A DNA stretch of 64,000 nucleotides from Phaeobacter gallaeciensis DSM 26640 (GTDB lineage Bacteria > Pseudomonadota > Alphaproteobacteria > Rhodobacterales > Rhodobacteraceae): contig NC_023148.1 in assembly GCF_000511385.1 (NCBI RefSeq), forward strand, positions 1 to 64,000, written 5' to 3'. Shown in pieces: positions 8,439-15,839 of this stretch (the first letter of the stretch is position 1; every line of letters starts with the position of its first letter). The position numbers and the translations under genes were made by a program. Under the pieces are notes generated by a model. It had not been told where the DNA came from. It saw only the letters and a list, made by a program, of their open reading frames with translations, and did no database searches.

Positions 8439-9649
8439 TGCACCCCTCCCGAAGTTGGCCACGGGCGTGAGATCGAGCGCAGGGAATCCACATCGTATTG
8501 CGCGTAAATGGTCGTGGTCATCGCAGATCGGTGACGCAGCACATCCCCGATCTCAGCAAGCGAAGCGCCCTTTCGCAGCATGTCCGTGGCGAGGCTGTGC
8601 CGGAGAATGTGGGTGCCGATATAGGCTTGTGGCGGGCAGATGCCGGTCGCGTCATAGGCATCACGCAAAATCCAGCGGAGGATTTGAGCGTCCTTGAACC
8701 GCTTGAACGGCGGTTTCACCGACACGAACAGTGCTCGCTCTGGCCCCCGGCGCTCATTGCGGATGTAGTCGACAATCGCCTCGCCGACCTCCACCGGCAG
8801 TGGCATCCGGTCATGCAACTGCCGTTTGCCGCGGATCAAGATTTCTCCGGCGCGCCAGTCGATGTCGTCCAACTCTATCGCCGTCACTTCAGGTGCCCGA
8901 AGACCGAGCCGGGCGATCAGCATCAGCATCGCATAGTTCCGCCGACCTGTTTTCTTGTGATTGCGAACGACCTCGATCAGACGATTGACCTCTTCGGGCT
9001 CAAGATATCTCGGAATGCCGGTCGGCTTCGGCTGCCGTGCCTTTGGCACGGCGTTGCTCAGATTGCGCTCGGTTTTGCCGCTCCAGAACAGGAACTGGAA
9101 CAGATTGCGAAGATGCGATGGGCCTGTCTTGTCACGCGGCGCGTTTTGTTCCTTGCGCAACCAGAGTATGAATCCTGTGATGTCGTCGGGCTTGATGGTG
9201 TTCAGGTCGCCAAGACCGGCGCCGAACTTGGCCGTCAGGAACCGGTCGCAAGACCGAAGGCAAGAGTAGATGGTGTCATCGGAAAGGCCGCGCTGGACGC
9301 GAAGGTAGGCTTCATATTCCCGTTTCAGGCAAGCTCTTGGCGACATGTCCAGCGGCGGTTCAGAACGCGGCGGTGCGCCCGCGGTCTCAATCAGGAAATC
9401 CCTGAACCGATCGATGCGATGCCGACAGTGCTTTTTGTCTTTCACCGACGCGGCATTGATAATCGGCCCCGTCAGTTGATCCATGTGATCTTCAGTCAAG
9501 TCTGCGGACCCGAGGTTTGCCTTCAGCATCGCGGCCCAAAGCGTTTCGGCGGTGCCCCTGAATTTCATGATGGAGCGGCGAGTGTATCCTTGATCTTCGA
9601 TATGTGAGGCGAAGCGTTCCACCTCATTTGGTTCGACACAATTTTCCAT
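8435..9649 (-). CDS. ritA: RitA-type tyrosine recombinase
   Basis: First recombinase of the trio and the longest at 404 aa. Arg I is in LGLRAPEVTAIEL, Lys in IRGKRQLHDR, HxxR in HILRHSLATDML, followed by LRHRSAMTTTIYAQYD with His and nucleophile Tyr. The N-terminus has two helical DNA-binding segments, longer than in RitB and RitC. The ATG at 9649 has AAGGAA eight bases upstream; a GTG at 9664 is an alternative. The promoter must lie in the 9650-9899 right end, beside the terminal repeats, so binding of recombinases there could autoregulate the operon (inference). Confidence 0.87.
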   Translation of the reverse strand: MENCVEPNEVERFASHIEDQGYTRRSIMKFRGTAETLWAAMLKANLGSADLTEDHMDQLTGPIINAASVKDKKHCRHRIDRFRDFLIETAGAPPRSEPPLDMSPRACLKREYEAYLRVQRGLSDDTIYSCLRSCDRFLTAKFGAGLGDLNTIKPDDITGFILWLRKEQNAPRDKTGPSHLRNLFQFLFWSGKTERNLSNAVPKARQPKPTGIPRYLEPEEVNRLIEVVRNHKKTGRRNYAMLMLIARLGLRAPEVTAIELDDIDWRAGEILIRGKRQLHDRMPLPVEVGEAIVDYIRNERRGPERALFVSVKPPFKRFKDAQILRWILRDAYDATGICPPQAYIGTHILRHSLATDMLRKGASLAEIGDVLRHRSAMTTTIYAQYDVDSLRSISRPWPTSGGVQ

Positions 9650-9846
9650 AAGTATTTCCTTCACTTGGTTGGTTGAAGGATGTGCTTATGGCAGAGGACA
9701 GACACGAATGGCGCTGCCGGAAACGCGCACAAGGCGGCTTTTCCAGTCGGACCGCCCCCAGTTTGGAACACCGACGGTCTCCGTGGTCGTCTTATGCAGT
9801 CTGAAAATACGAGGAACCCAACGAAACAGGAAATCCCCAGCCGAAA

Positions 9847-9875
9847 CGCGGCATAATCTGAACATCGGCATTATG
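9847..9875. repeat. Right terminal inverted repeat of the RIT element
   Basis: Exact inverse complement of 6414-6442 over 29 bp. Unlike the left copy, it does not sit at the boundary but 24 bp inside it. Confidence 0.75.
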
Positions 9876-9879
9876 CGTG

Positions 9880-9899
9880 TTATGCCGACGTCGGCATAA
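9880..9899. repeat. Perfect 20-bp palindrome at the right end of the RIT element
   Basis: TTATGCCGAC followed by its inverse complement, ending exactly at the element boundary. Its arms resemble the inner part of the terminal repeat (TTATGCCG). It has no equivalent at the left boundary. Confidence 0.7.
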
Positions 9900-9906
9900 G
9901 GCCCAT
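9900..9906. repeat. Right target repeat of the RIT element
   Basis: GGCCCAT, identical to 6410-6416; ardC coding sequence resumes at 9907. Confidence 0.75.
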
Positions 9907-10203
9907 GCCACGAAAGCCCCGCATCGGCTGAACCGTGATTTCGGGTTCTCGAAGTTTGGCAACACGTCCTATGCGCGCGAGGAGATCGTCGCGGAATTGA
10001 CCTCGGTGTTCCTGGGTCAGACGCTCGGCTTCACGGCGCATACGCTCGAGATGAATGCCGCCTACCTCCACAACTGGTTGCGCGTTCTTCGGTCGGACAA
10101 GGGTGCGATCTTCAAGCACGCCGCGGATGCGCAGCGCGCCTGTGACTATCTGATCGCACAATCTGAGGCGGGTAGGGCAGGGCGCAGTGCCGAGGCCGCC
10201 TGA
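9907..10203 (+). pseudogene. ardC: ardC antirestriction gene, 3' part
   Basis: Codons 216 to the stop of the split gene. The sequence ATKAPHRLNRDF followed by FGNTSYAREEIVAELTSVFL is the standard continuation of ArdC after the HELxH zinc motif; the Glu of EEIVAEL would complete the metal site. Joined to 5772-6416 it gives an uninterrupted 313-aa protein. As it stands there is no good start codon in this fragment, so it is probably untranslated. Confidence 0.85.
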
Positions 10204-10226
10204 CCACACGGAGAACGGAGACTCGC

Positions 10227-10436
10227 ATGTCACGCAAGGAACCCAAGACGCTGCGGGTGGCCTGCTTCGAAGACGGCCGCCGCAAGATCATCACCTTCAA
10301 ACGCGGTGCCTATTGGTGGAGCCCGTCCGAGGGCGCTTACCCGCTCTCGGCGGCACTCGAGAGCATCAAGGAACAGGGCGGCTGGATCGAAACCATCCCC
10401 AACCCGAACTACAGTGCCAGAGGGCTGTTCGGGTAA
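10227..10436 (+). CDS. Small hypothetical backbone protein
   Basis: A 69-aa basic protein starting 23 bp after the ardC stop with a GGAGA ribosome-binding site. The composition is ordinary with aromatic beta-strand segments (KRGAYWWSPSEGAYPLSAA). No known domain is recognised. It is probably cotranscribed with ardC in the intact plasmid. Confidence 0.65.
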   Translation: MSRKEPKTLRVACFEDGRRKIITFKRGAYWWSPSEGAYPLSAALESIKEQGGWIETIPNPNYSARGLFG

Positions 10437-10475
10437 GGCGCCTTCTGCTTCGGTCCTTCCGCCAAGCAGAAAAGT

Positions 10476-10488
10476 GAAAGCGGGCTTT
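10476..10488 (+). repeat. Recurrent GAAAGCGGGCTTT leader motif, copy 1
   Basis: GAAAGCGGGCTTT lies 35 bp before the DUF3768 start. Near-identical motifs precede the ParB-like gene (10973), the strawberry-notch gene (15785) and the DUF736 gene (20447). Confidence 0.5.
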
Positions 10489-10522
10489 GGGAAGGGTGTT
10501 TCAACTTCTCAAAGGAGATCCC

Positions 10523-10912
10523 ATGTCCATGACCGTTCAATCCCAGCCAGACCGTCCGGATCCGACCGTGATCGCGGCGCAAAACGACGCGTTTCGCAAG
10601 CTCGCGTGCCTTGGAGTGGCGCCCGCGCAGCCCACCCAGGGCCGAATGCATGTCACCCGCTCGCTTATGGAGGCCGGTGACGGCTTCATGGCCGAGGCGG
10701 TGAAGGCCACCGGTGCGTTCGATACATTCGAGCCTGAGAATGATCCCGAGGGATGGCACGATTTTGGCGCGGTCGAGATCCGGGGCGAGACCGTGTTCTG
10801 GAAAATCGATCTCTATGAGGCAGATTCGGATTTCCGCTACGGGGCCGAGACCCCGGACAATCCTGCCACAACCATGCGCGTGCTGACCATCATGCTGGCG
10901 CGTGACTGGTAG
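10523..10912 (+). CDS. DUF3768 family protein
   Basis: A 129-aa protein matching the DUF3768 pattern: IAAQNDAFRKL at the start, then the block EPENDPEGWHDFGAVE, the core FWKIDLYE, and a C-terminal RVLTIMLARDW. The function is unknown; the family is common on alphaproteobacterial plasmids next to ardC and ParB-like genes. The ATG at 10523 follows AAAGGAG; the longer frame from 10487 lacks such a site. It is followed by a strong terminator at 10950-10988, so it is the end of its transcript. Confidence 0.8.
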   Translation: MSMTVQSQPDRPDPTVIAAQNDAFRKLACLGVAPAQPTQGRMHVTRSLMEAGDGFMAEAVKATGAFDTFEPENDPEGWHDFGAVEIRGETVFWKIDLYEADSDFRYGAETPDNPATTMRVLTIMLARDW

Positions 10913-10949
10913 GGTAGGAGGGCTTCCCAAAGTGTCGATCTGAAAACTC

Positions 10950-10988
10950 AAGGCCCACTGACCCCTCAAAGGGAAAGTGGGCCTTTTG
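10950..10988 (+). terminator. Rho-independent terminator after the DUF3768 gene
   Basis: A perfect 10-bp stem, AAGGCCCACT (10950-10959) pairing with AGTGGGCCTT (10976-10985), with a 16-nt loop and a short T run. Its right arm contains copy 2 of the recurrent leader motif. Confidence 0.75.
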
Positions 10989-11068
10989 TCTTGGTGATCC
11001 CTGAAGCCGGGGATTGGTCACGCGCGTGAGCGCGCGGGCCACACCTCACCCTCCTGGAAGGATATCCC

Positions 11069-13051
11069 ATGACCACAAGCTTTGCTCCCCTTACCGTCGC
11101 CATCGGCGATCTGATCCCGCATCCCGCCAATGTGCGCAGCAACGCGCCGGAAACCTATGACCCCGAGAACATCGCGCATCTGAAGGCCAGCATCGCTGTG
11201 CTGGGCCTGCTCCAGCCGCTCTTGGTCCAGAAGCTTGACGGCAAATATGCTGTCCTCGCCGGTGGCCGACGCCATGCTGCGCTGAAGGAGCTGGTCGCCG
11301 ACAAGGCCACCAAGGGGTTCATGGCGAAAACCAAGGTCGACTGTCGCCTTGTCCCAGACGACTGCGACGTCACCACGGCGCTGTCGCTCGCCGAGAACAT
11401 CACCCAGGCACCGATGAATGCCATCGACGAGTTCGAGGCTTTCGCCCGGATGATGGAGGTCGACAGCCAGACGCCCGAGACGATCGCAAAGACCTTCGGC
11501 GCCACGGTGGCGGCCGTGAAAGGCCGGTTGCGTTATGGCCTTATCCACCCCGACATCCGCGCCGCAGCCCGGGGCAAGGTGATCACGCTCGACACGATGA
11601 AGGCCTTCGCCGAGCACCCGAGCCAGGAGGCGCAGCGCGAGGTCTTCGAGGCGCTCACGAAAGACGGCGGCTATCTGCAGGCCTACACCGTCCGTCAGGC
11701 CCTCAAATCCCGCGGCGTGCAGGTCAGCGATGATATTGGGGCCTTTGTGCGCGCGGACTACGAGGCGCGGGGCGGTGCTGTCGCGGCTGACCTTCTGGAA
11801 GAGCATTCCGTGCTTGAGGATGCAGCACTGGTCGAGACCATCCTGCTCGAGAAGCTCGGTGCCGCCGCCGAAGAGGCCCGTATGAGGCTGGGCTTTGCCT
11901 GGGCCGATGCGATGGTCCGCTATGATTACGCGACCATGGCGGACTATGGCCGCGTCTATCCCGGCCCGATTGAGCCGGATGAAGCGGCCCAGAAGCGCAT
12001 CGATGAGATCACCGCAGAACTCGAGAAGCTGCAGCTCGAGATGGAGGATGAGGGGCTCGAGGACGGTGCCTACAATGCCCTTTACGAGCGCGTGGACGCC
12101 TTGGAAGAAGAAGTGCGCGATCTGCAGGAGGCCTACAGCGCCGAGGACCTCGCGCGGTCCGGGGTGATCGCGTCGTGGCAGGGTGGGCAGGTCACGCTCC
12201 ATGTTGGCCTCGTCCGCCCCGAGGACACCGTGAAAGTGGAAGGCGCGCGCGGCTCGTCGGTCAACCCGACGGGGGAAGAGGCACCGGACGCCGGCGAAAT
12301 CACCTATCCAGCCTCGCTGGCTGAGGACCTCAAGACCGAGCGGGCCATGGCCCTTGGCGCCGCGATGGCGCTGCATCCGGAAGCCACGCTCGATCTGACG
12401 CTCTTCAAGCTGGTCAGTGACGTTCTGGCCAGCGGAATGAGTGTCACGCAGGCGATCAAGATCGATGCCCGCAAGGAATACCGCAGCCATGCCAAGATGG
12501 ACGAGATCGACGAGACCTCGCTCGAGCAGGTGGCGGCGGCGCATGATGCGCTTGATCTCTCCTGGCTCGATGACACCCGCGCGCCCGCCGATCAGTTCGC
12601 GGCGTTTCGCGCGCTGGAGGCAGGCGAGAAGGCCAAGCTCGTGGCCTATGCCACCGCCAGCACCACGCAGTCCTGCTTCGCGCGGGATCCTCGGCGCGAC
12701 AGCCTGATGCATGCGTTCGAGATCGAGATCATGCCCGACATTCGCGCATATTGGACGCCGAATGCGGCGCTCTTCAACCGCTTCAAGAAGGCCTGGCTCC
12801 TGAAGATTCTCGGCGAGGATCTGGGTCTCGCCCAAGAGGCGGTGACGCTCGCCTCGTCGAGCAAGAAAGAGATCGTCGCCTTCTGCGACAAGCTCTTCGC
12901 CGAGCCTTTCGCCACACTCACGGACGCGCAGCGCGCTGCCGTGGCCACCTGGTGCCCGCCCATGATGCAGACCGCCGGTGTCGCCTGTGATGAGGCGGAG
13001 CCCGCTGCGGAAACCCCCGAGCCTGACAGCGAGGTCGCGCAAGCGGCCTGA
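11069..13051 (+). CDS. Large ParB/RepB-domain plasmid protein
   Basis: A 660-aa protein with a ParB N-terminal nuclease-like domain: IGDLIPHPANVRSNAP, GLLQPLLVQKL, VLAGGRRHAALKEL (the arginine patch), and LSLAENITQAPMNAIDEFEAF. A KorB/ParB-like helix-turn-helix follows (IAKTFGATVAAVKGRL), then a long acidic alpha-helical C-terminal part with a coiled-coil stretch near residues 305-360. It is much larger than partition ParB and has no ParA neighbour, so it is probably not the segregation protein, which is RepB. Homologues travel with ardC and strawberry-notch genes on plasmids. The role is unknown; transcription control or DNA protection are possible. Confidence 0.85.
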   Translation: MTTSFAPLTVAIGDLIPHPANVRSNAPETYDPENIAHLKASIAVLGLLQPLLVQKLDGKYAVLAGGRRHAALKELVADKATKGFMAKTKVDCRLVPDDCDVTTALSLAENITQAPMNAIDEFEAFARMMEVDSQTPETIAKTFGATVAAVKGRLRYGLIHPDIRAAARGKVITLDTMKAFAEHPSQEAQREVFEALTKDGGYLQAYTVRQALKSRGVQVSDDIGAFVRADYEARGGAVAADLLEEHSVLEDAALVETILLEKLGAAAEEARMRLGFAWADAMVRYDYATMADYGRVYPGPIEPDEAAQKRIDEITAELEKLQLEMEDEGLEDGAYNALYERVDALEEEVRDLQEAYSAEDLARSGVIASWQGGQVTLHVGLVRPEDTVKVEGARGSSVNPTGEEAPDAGEITYPASLAEDLKTERAMALGAAMALHPEATLDLTLFKLVSDVLASGMSVTQAIKIDARKEYRSHAKMDEIDETSLEQVAAAHDALDLSWLDDTRAPADQFAAFRALEAGEKAKLVAYATASTTQSCFARDPRRDSLMHAFEIEIMPDIRAYWTPNAALFNRFKKAWLLKILGEDLGLAQEAVTLASSSKKEIVAFCDKLFAEPFATLTDAQRAAVATWCPPMMQTAGVACDEAEPAAETPEPDSEVAQAA

Positions 13052-13123
13052 GTCCTCACGCGACTCGCGCGAGGCATTCCCCGCGCGGGTCGACCCTCCC
13101 ACACCCAACCGAAAGACATCCTC

Positions 13124-13717
13124 ATGGCTATTCTCAAGTTCTCTGCGTCCGCTGTTGCGGAACAGATCGCCCATGCGCGCGCCTGCAAAACCTTCTTGCC
13201 CAACTGGAACGGGCCCGTGGACAGGCCCGCCCTGATCCTCATCGTCGGCAATGGTGTGCATCTGCGCTCAAACGGCATCGATGGCACGACCACCCGTATC
13301 GTCACCACCGAACAGGCCGATCCCTCCTTCGCTTTCGCCGACGGCATGAACCCGTTTCGGGACACCGACTGGATGGCGCAGCGCCGCATGGCGTTTCGCG
13401 ATCTGACCGGCCAGTTCTATACCGACATCCTGGATGACGTGCAGGTGCTCATCGACCGGGGGCGGGGGGCGATCCGGCTCGCCACCGATGGCCACAGCAT
13501 CCGCGTCTTCGTGCGCCGGGCCTCGGATTATCTCATCGGCGGGACCTACGAGGTGCCGTCAGGCCTCGGCGGCACCTTCCGGGTCATCCTCAAGGATGCC
13601 TGCGACACCTTCGCGATCGTACAGAACTGCGGCAATTGCGAGGATTTTGACGCCATGCAGCCCTACCGCGTGCCGCTCGATGCGCTGATGGAAATCGATG
13701 ACCGGAGGGCGGCGTGA
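13124..13717 (+). CDS. Hypothetical protein, DUF3085-like N-terminus
   Basis: A 197-aa soluble protein. Its N-terminal part (HARACKTFLPNWNGP, then PALILIVGNGVHLRSNG) resembles the DUF3085 family of plasmid and phage proteins; this is remembered similarity, not a search. A C-terminal CGNCEDFD pair of cysteines is present. The stop overlaps the next start (TGATG), so the two are cotranslated. It follows the ParB-like gene by about 70 bp. Confidence 0.65.
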   Translation: MAILKFSASAVAEQIAHARACKTFLPNWNGPVDRPALILIVGNGVHLRSNGIDGTTTRIVTTEQADPSFAFADGMNPFRDTDWMAQRRMAFRDLTGQFYTDILDDVQVLIDRGRGAIRLATDGHSIRVFVRRASDYLIGGTYEVPSGLGGTFRVILKDACDTFAIVQNCGNCEDFDAMQPYRVPLDALMEIDDRRAA

Positions 13718-14370
13718 TGGGTTGGCTCTTCTACACCGACGGCCGCGTCCAGACCTACGCGGATGAGAAAGCGGAGATTGCTCGGCTGTGCACCTTCGAG
13801 GGCGAAAGGCGCAAGACGGAACTGGTCAAAGCCTGCAAGGTGGGTTCGACTTGGTACGCGGCGGCAAAGGTCACAAATATCGACGGCACCCCTGTCGAAG
13901 ACACGACCTATGTCACCGATGCGGATGGCTCCATCACTTTCGCCGCCGTATTCCTTACCCGATATGATGACGGCTGCTGGGGCTACAAGGACATGGAGGA
14001 AAGCGCGGGACCGGTCGAATCCCGCGCGCCACTGAGCCTATTGGCCCTGCTGTCCGAGCTGAAAGACCCAGACAGCTATGCTCATGCCTGGCGCCAGCGC
14101 TGCCAGGACTGGGCTGCGATCCCGGACTACGAGGAAGGCGACAAGATCAAGCTCGCCACCCCTGTGACGCTCACCGATGGCAGTACCTGCCAGATTGTCA
14201 CCGCGACCCACTACAGGCGCGGGCGGCAAAAGCGCCGCTGCTACCGCATCGAGGAAACTGGTGGGCTCGTACGCCTGTCGAAGGCCTCGCTTGCGGGCTC
14301 GGAGCTGCTCAGCTCCACGAAAGGTGCGGCTAGCCCGGTGCTGGCGGAGTTCCTGGCGGGGCGAAATTAG
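13717..14370 (+). CDS. Hypothetical backbone protein coupled to the preceding gene
   Basis: A 217-aa protein that I cannot assign. It begins MGWLFYTDGR, contains several aromatic/acidic strands (TRYDDGCWGYKDMEE) and ends with a basic region (THYRRGRQKRRCYRIEETGG) that could contact nucleic acid. There is no signal peptide or membrane segment. The ATG at 13717 shares a base with the upstream stop codon. It lies between the ParB-like gene and the toxin-antitoxin pair. Confidence 0.65.
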   Translation: MGWLFYTDGRVQTYADEKAEIARLCTFEGERRKTELVKACKVGSTWYAAAKVTNIDGTPVEDTTYVTDADGSITFAAVFLTRYDDGCWGYKDMEESAGPVESRAPLSLLALLSELKDPDSYAHAWRQRCQDWAAIPDYEEGDKIKLATPVTLTDGSTCQIVTATHYRRGRQKRRCYRIEETGGLVRLSKASLAGSELLSSTKGAASPVLAEFLAGRN

Positions 14371-14427
14371 GTCCTGCGCCGGACGGTTCATCGACCTGCC
14401 CGGCGACAGCAGATGCTGCGGCTTGTC

Positions 14428-14456
14428 TTGACAAGGCAATGCAAATGCATTACCTA
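14428..14456 (+). promoter_or_regulatory. Promoter and dyad of the prlF-yhaV operon
   Basis: TTGACA (14428-14433), a 17-bp spacer and TACCTA (14451-14456). The spacer carries AATGC-AAAT-GCATT, an inverted repeat suited to binding of a dimeric antitoxin. Toxin-antitoxin operons are usually autorepressed; that role is inferred. Confidence 0.55.
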
Positions 14457-14494
14457 TCGCGGGCAGCAAAGCCCCTTTTCTTCAGGAGACTGCC

Positions 14495-14821
14495 ATGACA
14501 GCCCTCGCACAAGATGTCTCGAAACTCACGGATCGGTATCAGACGACCGTGCCGGCGGGTGTGCGCAAACAGCTCAAGCTGGGCAAGGGCGACCAGATTC
14601 GTTACTGCACCGAGCCGAGTGGCAGGGTCTATATCGAGCCCGTGCGCAGCGACGAGGAAGATCCCGTGCTCGGAGCCTTTCTCGATTTTGTCGAGGCCGA
14701 TATCAAGGCGCATCCGGACCGCATTCGGGCTTTCGATGGGGCTTTGCATGACCGTCTTGCAGCACTGGTCGGAGACGTTGATGTCGATCTCGATGCGCCG
14801 CTATCGCTCGAGGATGAATGA
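14495..14821 (+). CDS. prlF: PrlF-type antitoxin (AbrB/SpoVT swapped-hairpin fold)
   Basis: A 108-aa antitoxin that neutralises YhaV and represses the operon. The N-terminal DNA-binding hairpin is visible in SKLTDRYQTTVPAGVRKQLK followed by GKGDQIRYC. The second half matches PrlF, with an acidic helix DPVLGAFLDFVEADIKAHPD. Its last codons overlap the yhaV start (ATGA), giving the antitoxin-first, coupled arrangement usual for type II systems. The module stabilises the plasmid by post-segregational killing. Confidence 0.9.
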   Translation: MTALAQDVSKLTDRYQTTVPAGVRKQLKLGKGDQIRYCTEPSGRVYIEPVRSDEEDPVLGAFLDFVEADIKAHPDRIRAFDGALHDRLAALVGDVDVDLDAPLSLEDE

Positions 14822-15336
14822 GCGGCGATAGCGTGCCCGCCCAAGCGCCCCTTGTCGTGAATGGATGGTCGATTTATGCGCACCCACTCTTTCTGGACCA
14901 GCTCGAAGGGCTGGTCGAGGAGGTAGAGGCGCGTAAGGCTCGCGATCCCAAGACCTGGCACAAGAAAAACCCAACGAAACGGCTGGCCGCCATCTTCAAG
15001 CTGGTCACCGAGGCCATACCTGCAGATCCGGGTGCCGCCGCTTTCCGGCAAGGCGGCACACTAGGCGATCACCGCAAGCACTGGTTCCGGGCGAAATTCT
15101 TCCAGCAGTATCGGTTGTTCTACCGGTTCAACAGCGATGCGAAGGTCATCGTGGTGGCATGGGTGAACGACGACAAGACCCTGCGCGCCTATGGCAGCAA
15201 GACGGATGCCTATGCGACGTTCAAAGGGATGCTGGAAGATGGCAACCCACCTGACAATTTCGACGCGCTCTTGAAAGAAGCTGCAGCGGCAGGCAAGCGG
15301 TTCGAGAAATCCCTTGAAGCGGTGCCCGATCGGTAA
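14818..15336 (+). CDS. yhaV: YhaV-type RNase toxin
   Basis: A 172-aa RelE-superfamily ribonuclease toxin, the length expected for YhaV. Typical segments are NGWSIYAHPLFLDQLEGL at the N-terminus, WHKKNPTKRLAAIFKLV, and the core GDHRKHWFRAKFFQQYRLFYRF followed by KVIVVAWVNDDKTLRAYGSK. All are intact, so an active toxin is likely. It is cotranslated with prlF. Confidence 0.9.
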   Translation: MSGDSVPAQAPLVVNGWSIYAHPLFLDQLEGLVEEVEARKARDPKTWHKKNPTKRLAAIFKLVTEAIPADPGAAAFRQGGTLGDHRKHWFRAKFFQQYRLFYRFNSDAKVIVVAWVNDDKTLRAYGSKTDAYATFKGMLEDGNPPDNFDALLKEAAAAGKRFEKSLEAVPDR

Positions 15337-15430
15337 GTGGGCCAGCTTGCTATGACCCTTTGGCAACATCATTTACGACGCCACGCTCGAAGATGTAGCA
15401 TCGGCTGATAATGCGGTCGGAGAAAGCACA

Positions 15431-15595
15431 ATGAATGAGACGGAAAAGGATAGGCAGCACCTCGGTCTAGAGGAGCAATGCGCGCCTGACCTGACGGGGC
15501 ACCGTTTCCCAATTGCTGTGCGCGTTGCAGACATGCCCGATGACCTCGGCAAGCTGCTGGATATCGGGCTCGAGGAGCATTTCCGTGGCCGCTGA
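15431..15595 (+). CDS. Small hypothetical protein upstream of the antitoxin-like gene
   Basis: A 54-aa ORF (MNETEKDRQHLGLEEQ, ending DIGLEEHFRGR) with a GGAG ribosome-binding site. Its end overlaps the next small gene by 11 bp, suggesting coupling. It is acidic and soluble, with no recognised family. It could be a truncated toxin partner or an unrelated small protein. Confidence 0.45.
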   Translation: MNETEKDRQHLGLEEQCAPDLTGHRFPIAVRVADMPDDLGKLLDIGLEEHFRGR

Positions 15596-15737
15596 AGCGA
15601 ATTCTTATGACACGTGGTTTTGCGCGCAGGTGCAGGCCACGCTGGAGGATGCACGCTCGGGAACATCTCAGGTTCAGGTGATGCAGGCCGCACAGGCATT
15701 GATTGATGCGAAGCGGCAGGTCGAACCCAAGTCCTGA
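15585..15737 (+). CDS. Orphan antitoxin-like small protein
   Basis: Read from a GTG with GAGGAG seven bases upstream, it encodes 50 aa: AAEANSYDTWFCAQVQATL, then an E-D-A-R turn and VMQAAQALIDAK. This closely resembles the C-terminal toxin-wrapping half of RelB/StbD-type antitoxins (YDxWFRAxVQxALxD ... VMxxxxALIDxKR). No RelE/ParE-like toxin follows; the next gene is the strawberry-notch protein. It could be a solitary antitoxin acting against a toxin elsewhere, or the remnant of a TA pair. Confidence 0.5.
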   Translation: MAAEANSYDTWFCAQVQATLEDARSGTSQVQVMQAAQALIDAKRQVEPKS

Positions 15738-15778
15738 CCAAGCCTTGGAGGTCAGCGCGGTCTGACTACGTCACCCTG

Positions 15779-15800
15779 AAAAGCGAAAGCGGGCTTTTTG
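15779..15800 (+). terminator. Short terminator-like hairpin / leader motif, copy 3
   Basis: AAAAGC (15779-15784) pairs with GCTTTT (15793-15798) and is followed by more T. It overlaps GAAAGCGGGCTTT (15785-15797), the motif repeated before other backbone genes, and lies about 40 bp before the strawberry-notch start. Confidence 0.4.
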
Positions 15801-15839
15801 TCCTTTGGAACTCAGACCCTGATCCAAAGGAAAATCCCC

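Larger units (their letters stand above)
6417..9899. mobile_element. Recombinase-in-trio (RIT) element inserted in ardC
   Basis: A 3.48-kb insertion carrying three overlapping tyrosine recombinase genes in the order ritA-ritB-ritC, read leftward, and nothing else. It is bounded by 7-bp direct repeats (6410-6416, 9900-9906) and has 29-bp inverted repeats near its ends. The right end has a further 24 bp outside its repeat, mostly a perfect 20-bp palindrome. Removing the element plus one repeat joins codon 215 of ardC to the remaining 98 codons in frame. RIT elements are known from proteobacteria and related phyla; their transposition mechanism is poorly understood. Confidence 0.88.

Noticed and set aside
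6417..9899. Integrated phage or integron suggested by tyrosine recombinases
   Set aside because: Only three recombinases are present, in the fixed RIT order, with terminal inverted repeats and no cargo, attC array or phage genes.
11069..13051. Second partition system
   Set aside because: The ParB-like protein has no ParA partner or nearby palindromic centromere, and it is far larger than partition ParB proteins; RepA-RepB already supply segregation.
11018..13261. Leftward 747-aa ORF
   Set aside because: Antisense to the ParB-like gene, rich in Arg, Gly and His with no domain; the other strand has clear motifs and a ribosome-binding site.
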